A DNA stretch of 64,000 bases from Anagrus nilaparvatae (Eukaryota > Arthropoda > Insecta > Hymenoptera > Mymaridae), in assembly GCA_022575985.1 (NCBI GenBank), contig JAKSXM010000278.1:496001-560000 (forward strand). The letters are read 5' to 3'. How positions within the stretch are numbered: position 1 is the first letter of the stretch; every line of letters starts with the position of its first letter. A program made the translations under genes and the position numbers. Shown in pieces: positions 44,431 to 56,804 of this stretch. The notes beneath the pieces were generated by a model, which was not told the DNA's origin, did no database searches, and saw only the letters and a list, made by a program, of their open reading frames with translations.

Positions 44431-45339
44431 TTATTACACTTGACGATCATCAGATGTGAAAAGCGACAATATTTTTGCTGTAAATATATTATTTCAATTT
44501 ATTGTAATTTCAAGTAATTGATATTGTTAAAATAAATACAAACTTTACTTCTTCAAGCCAACTTATTTACACTGTAAAATTTACAGAAGGACTTGTCTCA
44601 GAAAATACTCTTGGTTTTAAATCATTGACTTGACCCCAAAATTTATTAGCATACAAAGAGTAATTTATAAATATCATTTTCACTTGCTAAATAAGTTCAT
44701 AGCCATATTTTCAAAAAAAAAACTTGCTGCTAAAAAATAAACACAATTTCTTATATACATTACTTTATTAGTAATTTTATAAAATATTACACGTGTTTCT
44801 TACATACCTTATATTTTAGAATGGTGTGATATTTCATCAGGAAAGTAAATTTTCTAACACAATAATAACTTTTACAATTAATTAATTATTTTAATTTCAT
44901 AATTAAATTCAATTTCTTTAACTTTTTTTGTTAATAAATGTTTTTTTTTATTTTTTTATTCTATTTGGTCACGTTAGGTTACAAAAAGTCTAAAAATTGA
45001 TTTAAGTTGGTTGCATTGAAAATTTTCTTGCGCCGCGGCTGCGCTTGCGGTTGCGACTCACTTTTACGGAGTTTGGAGAACTAGCCTTACACTAAACATA
45101 AAACCCAAAAGGTTATCAGCCCGCCATCGCTTCCACGGCGTATGTGTGTTTTGTGTTGATTAAATAGAAAACGAATAATTTTTGTTAAGATAAATTATTT
45201 AAGAAGTGTGTGTATATACATAATAAAAATTAATAATTTTTTTGGTGAGATAAATTAAAGAAGTGTAAAAATAAATATTTTTTTTGAAAATAATATTAAT
45301 TTTTTTTTGAAGTGTGTTTCCGTTTACATAGAAGAGAAA
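44431..45339 (+). other. Probable upstream control region of the spliced gag gene
   Basis: 44431-44930 is AT-rich without a frame. 45025-45140 is GC-richer. GGTTATCAGCCCGCC near 45110 resembles a primer site of copia-type elements, so 44930-45108 may be an LTR end; a partner LTR was not found. Confidence 0.35.
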
Positions 45340-47426
45340 ATGAAAACCAAGCAGGAAGTGAAAGGTAGGATTTTTTTTAATATTGATGTGAAATGGATGA
45401 GAGTTAAAAGTACCGGTAATTAATAAAAAATAAATTAAATTAATTTTTTATTGTTAAATTAATTATTGAAAAATTAAAAAGTAAATTTTTGACGAGTATG
45501 TGTGTGTGAGTATGTTTTACACAATATGGCCGAAACCGACGCCAAGTTTTTCTCAACGGTGATGTACACGCTCGGCAGAAATTGTGTTTTTAAAAAGATG
45601 GCGCTCGGGAATGATGTGAATTTTTTTTTTAAATAAAAAAATGATCGATGACGAGAAAGACAATTTTTATTTTTTTTCAATAATTAAATATAAAAAGAAA
45701 AGTGAATTGATATTGAATTTTTTTTTGAATTTCGTTCATACGAAAATGAAATTATTTAGAGGCGCATAAATAAGACGTGAAATTTTTATTATTATTTTAG
45801 CGGGAAATGAAATTCGTATGAGTTTTTTCCGCGTGTATGTGTGCTATACTCGGAAATACATGCACGAACATTTTTTTTAAAGAAGTGAAGAAAATAAAAT
45901 TTATTTGGTTATGTGTGTGTATCCTTGCATGTATGTGTTCTACGTAGGATTGCATAAATTTAAACCTATTTAATATTATAATAGAACGAAAAGAAAACTG
46001 TAGATGTGAAATTATTATATGCATAATAAAGATGTGAAGTTATTTTTATATAAATTTTTTTAGAACTAAGACTTGAATTTAAGCAATATATTTCTTTTAG
46101 ATAAAAAAGAACTATACCTCAGTCTAATGACGCTATATGAAGCAAACGAGATGAGAGAAAAATATGGACAGGAAAAAGTTGTAGTCAGGTTAGATGAGGA
46201 CGCGATTCGACTAGTCACCGAAAGTGGCTCAACTGTTTATATAGGTGTGTAATTTATTTTATAAAAGATAAAATTTTTAAAAAAAATTTTTTGACGTCAA
46301 ATTAATAAAATTAGGTACCTAAAATTAAAAAATAAAAAAATAAAAATTCATGAATTTTATAAATAAATTTTTTTTCAACATTAGCTGGTTTGTGAATATT
46401 ATAGATTATTATTGTGTTCATAATAGTTTAAATATTTACAAGGGTGACCTTGAATATTATCTTGTGTTCGGATATGTGAAAGGTCATTCACTTTGTAGTT
46501 TTTCGTTCTTGTGTTCAGTCGATAAATTACGGAGTTAAATTCATTATCCTTTTTATTCCTCGTGCATGATTAGACTAAGTTAAAATCTTTTCAGATAAAC
46601 ATAACATCGAAGAAAAAGAGTGGCATTTGATATCTGAAGCCGTAAAAAGGGAAGAATCATTGGAAAACAAGCTGTTGATTCCCATAGAAATCCAGCAAAC
46701 AGAACTTAATGAAGAGGGTTTTGAGTTTGTAGATGCGCGAAATGACGAGTCTGAAAATGAAAAGAAAGATGACGAGAAAAATGAATTAGATGATGTGAAT
46801 AGAGGAGGCCATGGCATGAATGATGAGGATGACGTGATCGTGACTGATGCGTCTACTCAGACACCACCTTTTGGTAAGAAACAAAAGCCTTTGATTAAAA
46901 ATGTTGAAAAATGTAACCTAAATCTGCAGAAGGGTTACAGTAAAAATCAAAATGTCAGTTTTAAAACTAAATTAAATGATTCTGAAGTTTTATATGGGCA
47001 GAATTTTTATGATGAGATGCAGAGAAAATTTGATGCATACTTGAAAGAAGTAAAGGAACAGCACAAAAAGAATTTAGATGTGATGGCAGCAAAAAATGAT
47101 ATTATTGCCAAACACACTCAAGGTGTGATGAATGAAGTAGAAAGTAGATTAGATAGAAGAGTTGCCAGATTAGAAAACACTATTTCTGGAGTTAAAAATT
47201 TAGATGGGATTGCTGGCACTTTGAAAAGAGCTTTAGATAAGATAGATGGGTTGAATAATGACGAGATACAAAATAGAGAGGTAAGAGACCATAATAATTC
47301 TAATTTATTTAATTCTGCGATGGTGCCTGAAAGTATAAATATTTCTAATAAAAATGATATTACATTAATAATTCGAGACGAGATTAAAAAGTTAGGAATT
47401 CGTACATTTTCGAATAAAAATGATAC
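45340..47426 (+). CDS. Copia-like gag N-terminal gene with two introns
   Basis: Exon 1 (45340-45364) starts MKTKQEVK with donor GTAGGA. Exon 2 (46101-46244) follows TTTCTTTTAG and ends at GTGTGT. Exon 3 (46595-47426) follows TTTTCAG. Both joins are phase 1, create Asp codons and keep one open frame. The protein is acidic and Lys-rich, with heptad-like coiled coil around YDEMQRKFDAYLKEVKEQHK and RVARLENTISGVKNLDG. At 47426 the frame is cut by an LTR element. The frame resumes in register at 50847 and runs into gag, knuckle and protease sequence, so this is the 5' part of a copia-like gag with spliced leader exons. Confidence 0.6.
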
Positions 47427-47616
47427 TGTTGAGGAGCTGGTGATTATTTAATTATAATAATGGCGACACACACAATTTATTAAAATAATAGATTTATTAT
47501 TGATCTGTATTTGGCAAAAGCCGTGCGAGCACTGACGTGCCGGTCGGCCGTTACTCTCTCCCCACTTACAACATATACACTAACATATTTACATATATAT
47601 ACATCGATACGGAACA
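47427..47616 (-). repeat. 3' LTR of the non-autonomous LTR element
   Basis: A direct repeat of 50657-50846 with two mismatches. It contains AATAAA-like text on the minus strand. The purine tract AAGCTGGGAGAA lies just outside. Confidence 0.92.
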
Positions 47617-49804
47617 TTCTCCCAGCTTAATTTTTTATCAAGGTAAAAAATTGAAAAATATAAAAAAGAATTTAAGAATTAAAATACTATTTACAAACAA
47701 TTTTTTTTTTTTTTAATAACATTATTATGTGTTTTTTTTAAAAAAGGTCTCATAATTTAAATAAACAATTATGTACATTTGTAGTTTTGCTATAAAATGT
47801 AGTTTTACAATTTACAAAAATAGTTTTACAATAAAAAAGAATATTATACTGATATGTTTTTAATATTTAGATCTTTTAAGAAAATTGAATATATAATATT
47901 GATTTACATCAAAATGACTATCAATAACTATTGCCAATCAACAACGGTCCTAGCAATCAATAAGAGTATCTAGGACTAACATTTGTGACCAGCAATACAA
48001 GTATAAATTTAATAAATCATTTGAGGACTAAGTTTAAGAATTATGGTTTATAACTGATCCGCTAACATAAATTTAATTGTTTTTGGGAAACTCAGTCTAC
48101 CTTTCTTAAACTGGAGTTAAAATAAATTTACCTCTTTAAAATGATTTTAGTTTAATTTTAAAATTATTTTACAATTTTATCTCATCTTAGTGACTATAAA
48201 ATGTGGTTCAGTATTCCTCCCCACTTAATTTTACATCACCTATGAAAAATTATTAATTAAATTAGAGATTAAGATAAAATTGTAAAATAATGGAATTTAT
48301 TAGTTTAACATTTGCTACTCTCCTAGCTTTGAACAAGGATTATTGAGTTTATCGCCAAATGTTGAGAGAAAATACATAAATTTACAAATTTTGACATCTA
48401 CCACTCTCCTATCTTGAACAGAATACGGATTATTGAGATTTGTAAGAAATGTCAAAAAATGCAAATGTAATTATAAGAAAAAATTATCGTAATGAATTAT
48501 CATTTTAATTTAAAGATTTTAAGATAATTTTTTTGATAAAATTTTTTAAGTTTTTATATTTATTAAAAAATTTAAGAATGTTTAAATAATTTAAGAATAG
48601 CTATATTTTTAGAGAAATTTAAGGAAATTTAACTATAGAATATGTATCAAAATTTGAGTTAAAAATTTGAAAGTTAAACCTTGCTTCCCGAGAACAATGA
48701 TATACGTTATAGATTTTTAAATTCAGCATTATGACTTATATTTAATTAGTAGAATAAAAAAGTAAATGATAAAAATCTAACATATTCTAAACACAGTCCT
48801 CATGATAAAGAAAATTATATTTTGATTGATGAGATCTGCAAATGATCTCCAGGTACTCCTACTGAACGACAAGACAGCCCGAACAGCTACAGCTAATGAT
48901 AGACCTCCTGATGTACAGCATTTAATTAAGAGACGTAGGTAACATCAAATGAATTAAAATTTTGTTTTACAAAAAGTTAAGAGACAGAGAGATACCTAAT
49001 GATAAGCAAAGTTTTTATTTTCTTTTTTTTGTAATACACTAATTTCCTTCTTTTTTTTTTATAATACACAAACAACTTTATTATATGTTTAAATTAATTA
49101 GCAGAAAATAAAAAATTAATTAATTAAAAAAAGAAAATTAAACATAGAAAAATATCATATAAGGATCACCGAAGGAAATAAGGTGCAGAAGTGCATTGAT
49201 TGCTTTTTTAGGCATAAACAAGAGAACGCACTTATTTCCTCGAATGACTTGTGATTTAGAAAAAATATATTTATCATGAAATTTATGAATTTAATTTATT
49301 AGTGTATTAGAATCTATTTGTGCAAATTAAAAATATTAAAAATATTAATGTTTAAAAAATTAGCGTAGAAGAAAAGTTTGAACATCTCTATCTCTTTTCA
49401 TATTAAAATTCGAATATCTCTGTCTCTGTTTAACATATGACAATGCATCACTAAAAATTATATTTAAATGTATTTAACGATACACAATTTTTACACATGA
49501 GCGAAAGAAAGAGCATATATTTATAAAACCTGTATAATATTTATAATTACACTAAATTTGATTTTAATTTTATGCTATCTATAAGTATATGAATTATCAG
49601 AAATTTTAAAATAATAATAATACTACTGAGAATAATAATGACATGAACAGTAATATTATTTTTTATATTTTATATTACAACAGTATTAAAAATAATATTA
49701 AAAAATAGTATTAAAAAGTTAAAAAGTAGAAATAATTACGTATCTTTTCTTTAAATATGGCAAAAAAGGTGAAGAATCAACAATTTGATGCGTCGTGACT
49801 GGAA

Positions 49805-50065
49805 TGATTCATTTAAATTCAGTAGCAGAAGAACTCGTTTGAAGAAAAAAAAAATATGGCCGCTTACTGAACTGCTACATCAGAGACGATGGCGCCAAAA
49901 GAAAATTAGTAGGAACACGTGATCGCTGTCTTCTAAAATTTAGTAGCAGACGAACCGGTGATAAAATATGGCCGCCAACTGAACTGCACGTAAACACCCA
50001 TAATGATGATAACGCCCAAAAAAGAATTGGAGAAGAATCACGTGACTCCTGATTGTTTTCTTCTT
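49805..50065. repeat. Two diverged units with ATATGGCCGC and GATGGCGCC
   Basis: Two units of about 125 bases (49810-49930 and 49935-50060) share TTCAGTAGCAGAAGAAC or a variant, AAATATGGCCGC, ACTGAACTGC and AGAAAATTAGTAGGAACACG-like text. They lie in the leader half of the non-autonomous element. Confidence 0.65.
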
Positions 50066-50183
50066 CATGAAAATTAGATTTTTTCCCCCTTTTTGTATGA
50101 CACTTGATTCGATGATTTTTATAAAATTTATTAACTTCTTTTCCACTTTTTTAATCTTTAATGATTTTCAGGAAGCAAAAAAT

Positions 50184-50392
50184 TTCGCCGAGTTGAAAAT
50201 TTTTTAAATTCATTTTTAAATAAAATTCGCCTGGTTGAATTTATTTAAAATCAAAAATTTCGCCATGTTGAAATTTTACGCAAGAAAATTTTGAAAATAA
50301 AATTCGCCAGGTTGAATTTTATGTAAGTGACAGAATTTCGCCTCGTTGAAATTTGTTTACGATTTTTTAAATTTTTACTTCGCCATGTTGAA
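50184..50392. repeat. Six copies of TTCGCCNNGTTGAA near the primer site
   Basis: Exact cores at 50184, 50226, 50259, 50303, 50337 and 50379, with start-to-start spacing 42, 33, 44, 34 and 42. Only the two central bases vary (GA, TG, AT, AG, TC, AT). The array lies 250-470 bases downstream of the primer site on the element strand. Confidence 0.92.
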
Positions 50393-50656
50393 GTTTTGCG
50401 TGGACTGTATGTACTTTTGCCGCACTATGATTTTTATTTAACACCTTCACCAATGATTGTTTTAAATTATTTTTAATAATTAAAATCGTCACCAAAATGT
50501 TTATTATTGTCGATTTTTATAAGGTTTACACGCGCGCACGTAATAGCTTTTTGCACGTGAATGTATAAAAGAAAAATTTCACTTTCCGGAATTTTAACAA
50601 AACATAACAAAAAGTGAATAAATTTGATTAATCCTTTAAAGGCTCGAATGACCAAA

Positions 50657-50846
50657 TGTTGAGGAGCTGGTGATTATTTAATTAAAATAATGGCGACACA
50701 CACAATTTATTAAAATAATAGATTTATTATTGATCTGTATTTGGCAAAGGCCGTGCGAGCACTGACGTGCCGGTCGGCCGTTACTCTCTCCCCACTTACA
50801 ACATATACACTAACATATTTACATATATATACATCGATACGGAACA
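50657..50846 (-). repeat. 5' LTR of the non-autonomous LTR element
   Basis: TGTTCCG at 50846 to CAACA at 50657 on the minus strand, followed after two bases by the primer site. It matches the other LTR over 190 bp. Confidence 0.92.
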
Positions 50847-52663
50847 GATACAAATAAAGACGAGTTGATTGTAAATGAATTGAAAGATGTATTAAAGACC
50901 GGTTTATCATCTCGAGATACAGGTTCTAGAAGAGATTACAAGTTAACTAATAAAATGCGTTTTGAACATTTAATGGGCTTTTTTACGTCAGAATTAAGAA
51001 CAAAAGATTTATTATATGTTATAGATACATAAATTAAAGTAAATGATAAATTAGATGAGAGTGCTATAGAAAATAATAAATTTAGAGTTCGTGATATATT
51101 GATAAATATAATAGATCAAAATTATCATAATAAAATTTTAGATGAGTCAAATCCTATTAAAATGCTAGAAAAGATAAAAGAAATCAAAAGATGTGAAAAT
51201 AATTTAACTTGCGTGGATCTTAGAAAACGGTTGTATAATATACAATATAATCCTAACAAAGAATGGGCAGCAGAATTTTGGGATAGAATTGACGAGTTGA
51301 CGAGAAATTACAATAACATCTCAAATGCTCCTGCCCTTTCTGAACAAGAAATTCGAGACGCGTTTTATCAAGCAATAGAGAAGAGTATACCTCAGGTACA
51401 CCATCTAGAATTTGTAAATGTAAATTTGACGGGTAAAAGTCTCTCTTTCGATGACTTAAAACGTTTTATCATACAGCATGAAGCAAGTAGACAAGGTGGT
51501 CAAGGTGGCTCTGGTACTTCACAGGTTGTACAAGCTTTAGCCGCAGGGCTTTCTGGAAGCCAACAACGGCGTTTCCACTGTGATGGCTTAGAATTGTCCT
51601 CGTAAAGATTTGGAAGTAAAGCTTTGTTATTCCTGTAAGGAGTACACAGACCATATTGCAGCTAACTGCCCTCGAAACAGAGGATCAAATCAACGAGATA
51701 ACAGCAAAACAATGGGCAGCAAAAAAAGAAGAACTCTGAAAGTAAATGTAACTTTGATAGTTTAAATATTTTTAATACTGATTTAAATAGACGAGATAAT
51801 ATAACCCAAGTTAGCTTTACCGGTTTAAACAATAATAAATTACTAGCCGAATTTTTGGCCGATTCCGGAGCTACAGAGCATCTTACAAATTCTAAACTGA
51901 TAATTAAGACTTGTAGAAATATTATAAAATGTGCAAATAAAGATGAGTCTGCGAATTTTAAATCGGAGGGAGTAGGAGTTGTAGATTTGATAAATTCTGA
52001 TAATAATATTTCTTTAAAGAATGTAATTTGAGCTAAAGGCTTATCGGAAAACTTGCTTTCCCTTAGAAAATTTGCTGATAAAGGTTTAGCTATCTATTTA
52101 GACAATGAAAAAATTAATATTTTTGACCCTGTTTCTAAAAAATTATTTATCTCTGGTATATATGATAAACTTTACTTGAAAATAGAATTTAAAGTGAAAA
52201 ATTTAGATGCAAACATAAACTCAGAAAACAGTCCTTTAAATAATAAAATTATTGCATACTTAACGACGAGAAGTAACCAAAATTATGAATTAAAAGATAA
52301 ATCTGATAATAATAATAAAATCAATTCAAATGAGAAATTAGATGCGATTAATGAAAATTTCTGTGACAATAATTTATTTGAAAATGAGACTGGAGTAGAA
52401 GTTGACTTAAATGATGCCATTTTTGAAAATAGTTTAAGAAACGGAATTTTAAATAATCCTGATGAATCGCTTTTGATTAAAAATAATAAAGCAATGTTAT
52501 GACATGTTAGAATGGGCCATGCGTCGTTGGGATATTTAAAAAGACTTCAAAAATTATATCCAGAAATAAAAGATTTAAAAGACGCGAAATTCGATGAGAA
52601 AATTTTAGACTGTGAAATATGCTTGATTTCGAAACTAAATAAATTACCGTTCAATCAGAAATA
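50847..52663 (+). pseudogene. Copia-like gag, knuckle, protease and pre-integrase remnant
   Basis: The frame continues the exon at 47426 across the insertion. It has a helical gag part with LRKRLYNIQYNPNKEWAAEF and a Gly/Gln-rich stretch. Two Cys clusters follow around 51570-51670 (CYSCKEYTDHIAANC), then the protease (LADSGATEHL, about 51853) and the pre-integrase motif (HVRMGHASLGYLKRLQ, about 52503), ending with CEICLISKLNKL. Stops near 51030, 52029 and 52501 and a frameshift near 51590 show decay. Integrase core, RT and RNase H are absent: the copy ends at about 52663. Confidence 0.85.
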
Positions 52664-53767
52664 ATTATTTATAAAATAACATGAAAATACATAAAATGCA
52701 AGATTTTATAAAATAAATTTCGAAATCCATCCTTCTCCTAGTTTAAATCTTGTCGAACAACTTGGCACGAAATTTTTCGTTCTCGATCGATATGATATTG
52801 ATAAATAATAGACATTGTATCGTATCATGAGGCCTTTCAGATGGTAAGAAATTCTCGATATAATATTCTTGAACATTTAAAAATAACCAAAAAATTTTAA
52901 AATTTTACTAAAAAACTAGAGGTTTTTGTTTTTTAAACAAATTTTATTAGTAAATTTTACTAAACATTTTATGTGACTTTTAACGAAACCGAATTTAGTA
53001 AACAAAATCCTAATTTATCAAATAAATTAACTATGATAAAAAGTACTCACAGTACAAGATTTCAGTATTTAAAAACTAAAATTGGTCATATATATTATAA
53101 AATGTGCAATATTATCATAACTCTTCGAGAAAAAGCGGGTCGTTTGGCAGGCACGAAAAAATTGAAATTTAAATAATTATAACTCTTTAAATAATCAAGT
53201 TTTTGAAATAACATTTTGGTTAAATTAAAATTTAAACTCTTTTTTTCTTGCTTTTTTTTTTGTTTGCGTTCTTGCAAAGTGTATACATCATTCGGAAATT
53301 TTTATTGGCAAAAACTCGCAATTGTTAAAATTTCAAAAAAATTTATAGTAGCAATCAACTCTTAAGTGATACAAAAAAATAAGAAAAATAAGTCTTTTCA
53401 CTTGTTTGAAGGAAGGAACTAAATGAACTAAATATGATCCTTTTTTGAAATTGATAATTAAAAGAAAAAATTTATAAGGAAAAAATTTTAAAATATAGCA
53501 AGATAAGACAAAAAATTTACTAAAAAATTTTCAAATATAAAAAAAATTTCCTAAATATCGATTGTCTAAGTACTATCAAATGTCAACAATTCATCTAATT
53601 TTTTCTCGGTATTTTCAATAGAATATGGAAGCATCAATGTTTACATTATTAACATTTTTTGATAAAGAAAAAGCTTATCTTTATATTAATTTTTTACCTA
53701 TTCCTTTTATTAATCATTATTTATAAATAAGTAAATTTTATATTAGACAGAAAATTAAAAAACGCTG
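52664..53767. other. AT-rich interval without a recognised gene
   Basis: No domain-bearing frame; short ORFs are low complexity. Confidence 0.5.
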
Positions 53768-54808
53768 CCAAGTGATTGGCACTATGGCTCCTCATCAAAA
53801 ATAGCAAAATATTTATAATGGTCTATTTTATCTAATAAAAATGATGTTTTTTTTATTTTTTTATATGAAAAATATTCAAAAAAAAAATTTGAAAAATTAC
53901 GTATCAGATGGAAAAAATCCTTTAAAAACAATAATTCTAGATATTAGTACTTCCATAGAAATAAATTAAATACTACATCCAAAAAGAAAAAAAAATTTCG
54001 AAAAATTACATATAAGATGGAAAAATCCTTTAAAACTATAATTCTGGATATTAGTACTTTCATAGAAATAAATTAAGTACTACGTCCAAAAAGAAAAAAA
54101 ATTATTGTGTTTTTTTAATCTTTTTATACAAAAAATTTTGAGAAAAAAAAATTTCGAAAAATTACATATCAAATGGAGAAATCCTTTAAAAACGATGATT
54201 CTGGATATTAGAACATTCCTAGAAATAAATTAGGTATTACGTCCAAAAAGAAAAAAAATTATTGTATTTTATTAATAAAATATCGAAAAATTATGTATCA
54301 CATGAAACAATCATTTAAAAACGATAATTCTAAATATTCGTACTTTCGTAGAAAAACATTAAGTACTACATCCTAAAAAAAAAAAAATTGGCATTTTTTA
54401 TATTTTTTGGCGGCAAAAATTTTGAGAAAAAAATTTTCAAAAAATTAAGTATCAAGTCCAAAAAATTACTTTTATAGAGGTTCTTAAATCTAGTACTTCC
54501 ATGGAAGCAAATTATGTGCTTCGTTCAAAGAAAAAAAAAATTGGTGTATTTGTATTTTTTTATGAAAAAATTTTGGAAAAAAAATTTTCAAAAAATTAAG
54601 TATCAGATTCGAGATATCGAGTAAAAACCATACTTTCAAATATAAGTACTTTCGTGGAAATAAATGAGGTATTACATCTAAATTAAAAAAAAAAAAAGTA
54701 CCTCGAGCTAAAAAAAATTTTGAAAAAAAAATTAGGTCTTAATGTCGTGTTGGCTGTGAAATATCACCGGTTACAGTGCGACATACATACATACATACAT
54801 ACATACAT

Positions 54809-54845
<37 letters not shown>

Positions 54846-54966
54846 GACTTTTATTAAAAACCGGTTTTTTAGCTTCCTGTGGTCTCAAAACGTGCTTATA
54901 TGTCAAAATATCGAAAATCAAAATTTCACCTATCACAAAGATTCCTCTATGAGGAACCAAAATCAA
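53768..54966 (-). mobile_element. Partial inverted copy of the piggyBac-like element
   Basis: Inverted match to about 24890-26180: for example GGCACTATGGCTCCTCATCA here and its inverse near 26148-26165, and CTATGAGGAACCAA at the other end. The internal 150-bp units and the microsatellite are shared. The TIRs and TTAA flanks are absent on both sides, so only the central part is present. Confidence 0.88.
54779..54845. repeat. (ACAT)n/(AC)n microsatellite
   Basis: About 11 ACAT units followed by AC repeats. It corresponds to the TATG/TG microsatellite in the other copy at 25022-25075. Confidence 0.95.
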
Positions 54967-55480
54967 AATTTTAATTATTTATTATGATAAAGAATTTTTT
55001 ATCTTTAATAAAAAATATATTTAGGATTAGTATTTTTTATTGTTTTAGTTTATAATTAAATTATAAAATTGATAAAAAAATGATAAAATATAAAAGTATT
55101 GGTAACAAAACTTTCACTGCACCCTGTTAAAATATGCAAAATAATTAATATAAAAATTAAATGTAGTTGAAAATGGGATATTAATTAAAAATTTTCTGAA
55201 TGTACATTATTCATAAAATTTTCCATGTAAAAATAGAAAAAAGGTAATTAAAAATTAAAATTCCTACAGCAATCTGATATCGATAATAGAAGTAACTTTT
55301 AGATTTTAAGTGCAACGCAATTTAGAACTTACCTTTCCTTCAAGTTTAATATCCTCATTTTTTGAGGTTGTAGCTAAAAATTAAAAAATTGACTTCGGTA
55401 TTAGATAGAGCTACCTAAATTACCTACACTACGTATTCATAACTAAAAGCATTCAATTCTTCATTTATTTGTGATGTATG
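54967..55480. other. AT-rich interval
   Basis: No gene or repeat recognised; the left end of the copia LTR could lie in here. Confidence 0.4.
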
Positions 55481-55484
55481 AATA

Positions 55485-55764
55485 TAATCCTTAGATTATA
55501 TTACAATAAATGACACAAAATAACAACACTTTATTTAACTTTCTAAATATTTATTTATTATTAATCTGAGTGAATCTGAGTTTTATTTATAATATTTAAT
55601 CTGAGTTTTATTGTACATTAATATGCATATACGCGTATCTATAAGTCCCAAAATATACTAACTGATATGACATAGAAAGAGCGGGACGACTTATCGTTCC
55701 GATCAATGTATGTATATGATCAGATGGAAACATCATTCAATATATTGTCGAATACTCTCCAACA
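55485..55764 (-). repeat. 3' LTR of the copia-like element (left end unresolved)
   Basis: Minus strand TGTTGGAGAGTATTCGAC starts at 55764 right after the purine tract. It contains three ACTCAGATT motifs and AATAAA-like text (about 55540-55620). The end (…CA) was not located because no 5' LTR was found for comparison. Confidence 0.5.
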
Positions 55765-56094
55765 TTCCCTCCATTCGACATGGTTGATTTCAAAATTAAT
55801 TTAACAAACAAAAGTATTTAATTATTTAATTATAAATGAAAGTATTAAATTATGCAGAGGGAAATAGTCCCTATTTACTTAAATAACCTATATTAACATT
55901 TTAATGTAATCATGAAAAAGAAAATTTATAATTATTTTAATTTTAATTTTGTTAAAAATTATATGGATTGACTTTTCAGTATTTCCGCTATTCGTTGTCA
56001 TCTATGAACATAAAATAAAAATTAAATTAAAGGTTATCTTAACAAATAATTTTAATTCTATAGGTTTTAGATTAATTCATTAAGTTTCAATCTA

Positions 56095-56601
56095 ATTTTA
56101 TTTTCTCTGCATTTAAAATTCTTTTAGACAGTTTATGATGCCTTCTCCAGTCTAGTGGTTTTGTCATAATGTCTGCAATATTTTCTTTTGATTGAACCCA
56201 ATTGCAAATAACTTTTCCTTCTATAGCTAAGGATTTAACATAGTTTCCATGACTTTCTGCAATTGGCTTTTTCTTTCCTGTTTCTTCTCTAAATCTAAGA
56301 TTTTCTTGAATTGTTTCAACTGGATAATCAAAATCTTTTAATTTATGACTTCCTTACATTTGAGTGTTTTTATTTGCTGAAGTATTATCGCACCAGATTG
56401 TAATTGGATAAAATGTTTTCCCTATGATCTCTCTTATGGCTTTATCTAACGAAATTAATTCTCGAGAGGCTTCGCTCATTGCTAAATATTCTGAATGACA
56501 AGTAGATGCAGTATTTTGTCCTTGTTTATGACTACGCCAAGCAATACCATCGCCGTATAATGTAATTACATAATCGCTGGTAGATGATGAATCATTCCAA
56601 T
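56095..56601 (-). pseudogene. Copia RNase H, C-terminal part
   Basis: Continuation of the RNase H frame left of the SINE: a GDGIAWRSHKQGQN segment, then HSEYLAMSEASRELISL, ending with a KENIADIMTKPLDWRRHHKL segment typical of the copia RNase H end. A stop near 56360 interrupts it (NKNTQM). Confidence 0.85.
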
Positions 56602-56768
56602 CCCTATGACTTGCAAAAGAGCCTCGGTAGCTCTGTGGTTAGGGCGTTGGACTTCGGACCTGAAGGTTTGCGGTTCGATTCTCGGCTATATCAATATTAA
56701 GTTTTTTTCTTTGAGAAAAATTCTTGATGTTATTCTACCATGGCTTCTAGGATTAAGGCATCCACCTA

Positions 56769-56804
<36 letters not shown>

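Larger units (their letters stand above)
47422..50851 (-). mobile_element. LTR retrotransposon without coding capacity, GATAC target duplication
   Basis: LTRs at 47427-47616 and 50657-50846 are 190 bp each and differ at two positions by eye. They are flanked by GATAC at 47422-47426 and 50847-50851. On the minus strand the LTR begins TGTTCCGTATCG and ends CCTCAACA. A primer site (TGGTCATTCGAGCC, 50654-50641) follows after two bases, and a purine tract (AAGCTGGGAGAA) precedes the left LTR. The 3.0-kb interior has no gag or pol frame, so it is a large non-autonomous element. High LTR identity indicates a recent insertion. Confidence 0.93.

Noticed and set aside
46350..46538. 62-codon plus-strand ORF
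   Set aside because: Lies in the putative second intron of the copia gag gene and has no domain.
50184..50392. CRISPR-like array
   Set aside because: Cores are only 14 bases, spacers are not unique 30-mers, no cas genes occur, and the sequence is eukaryotic transposon leader.
56616..56700. Genuine tRNA-Arg gene
   Set aside because: The cloverleaf is degenerate, the sequence continues into a SINE body with poly(A), and target duplications flank the whole unit.
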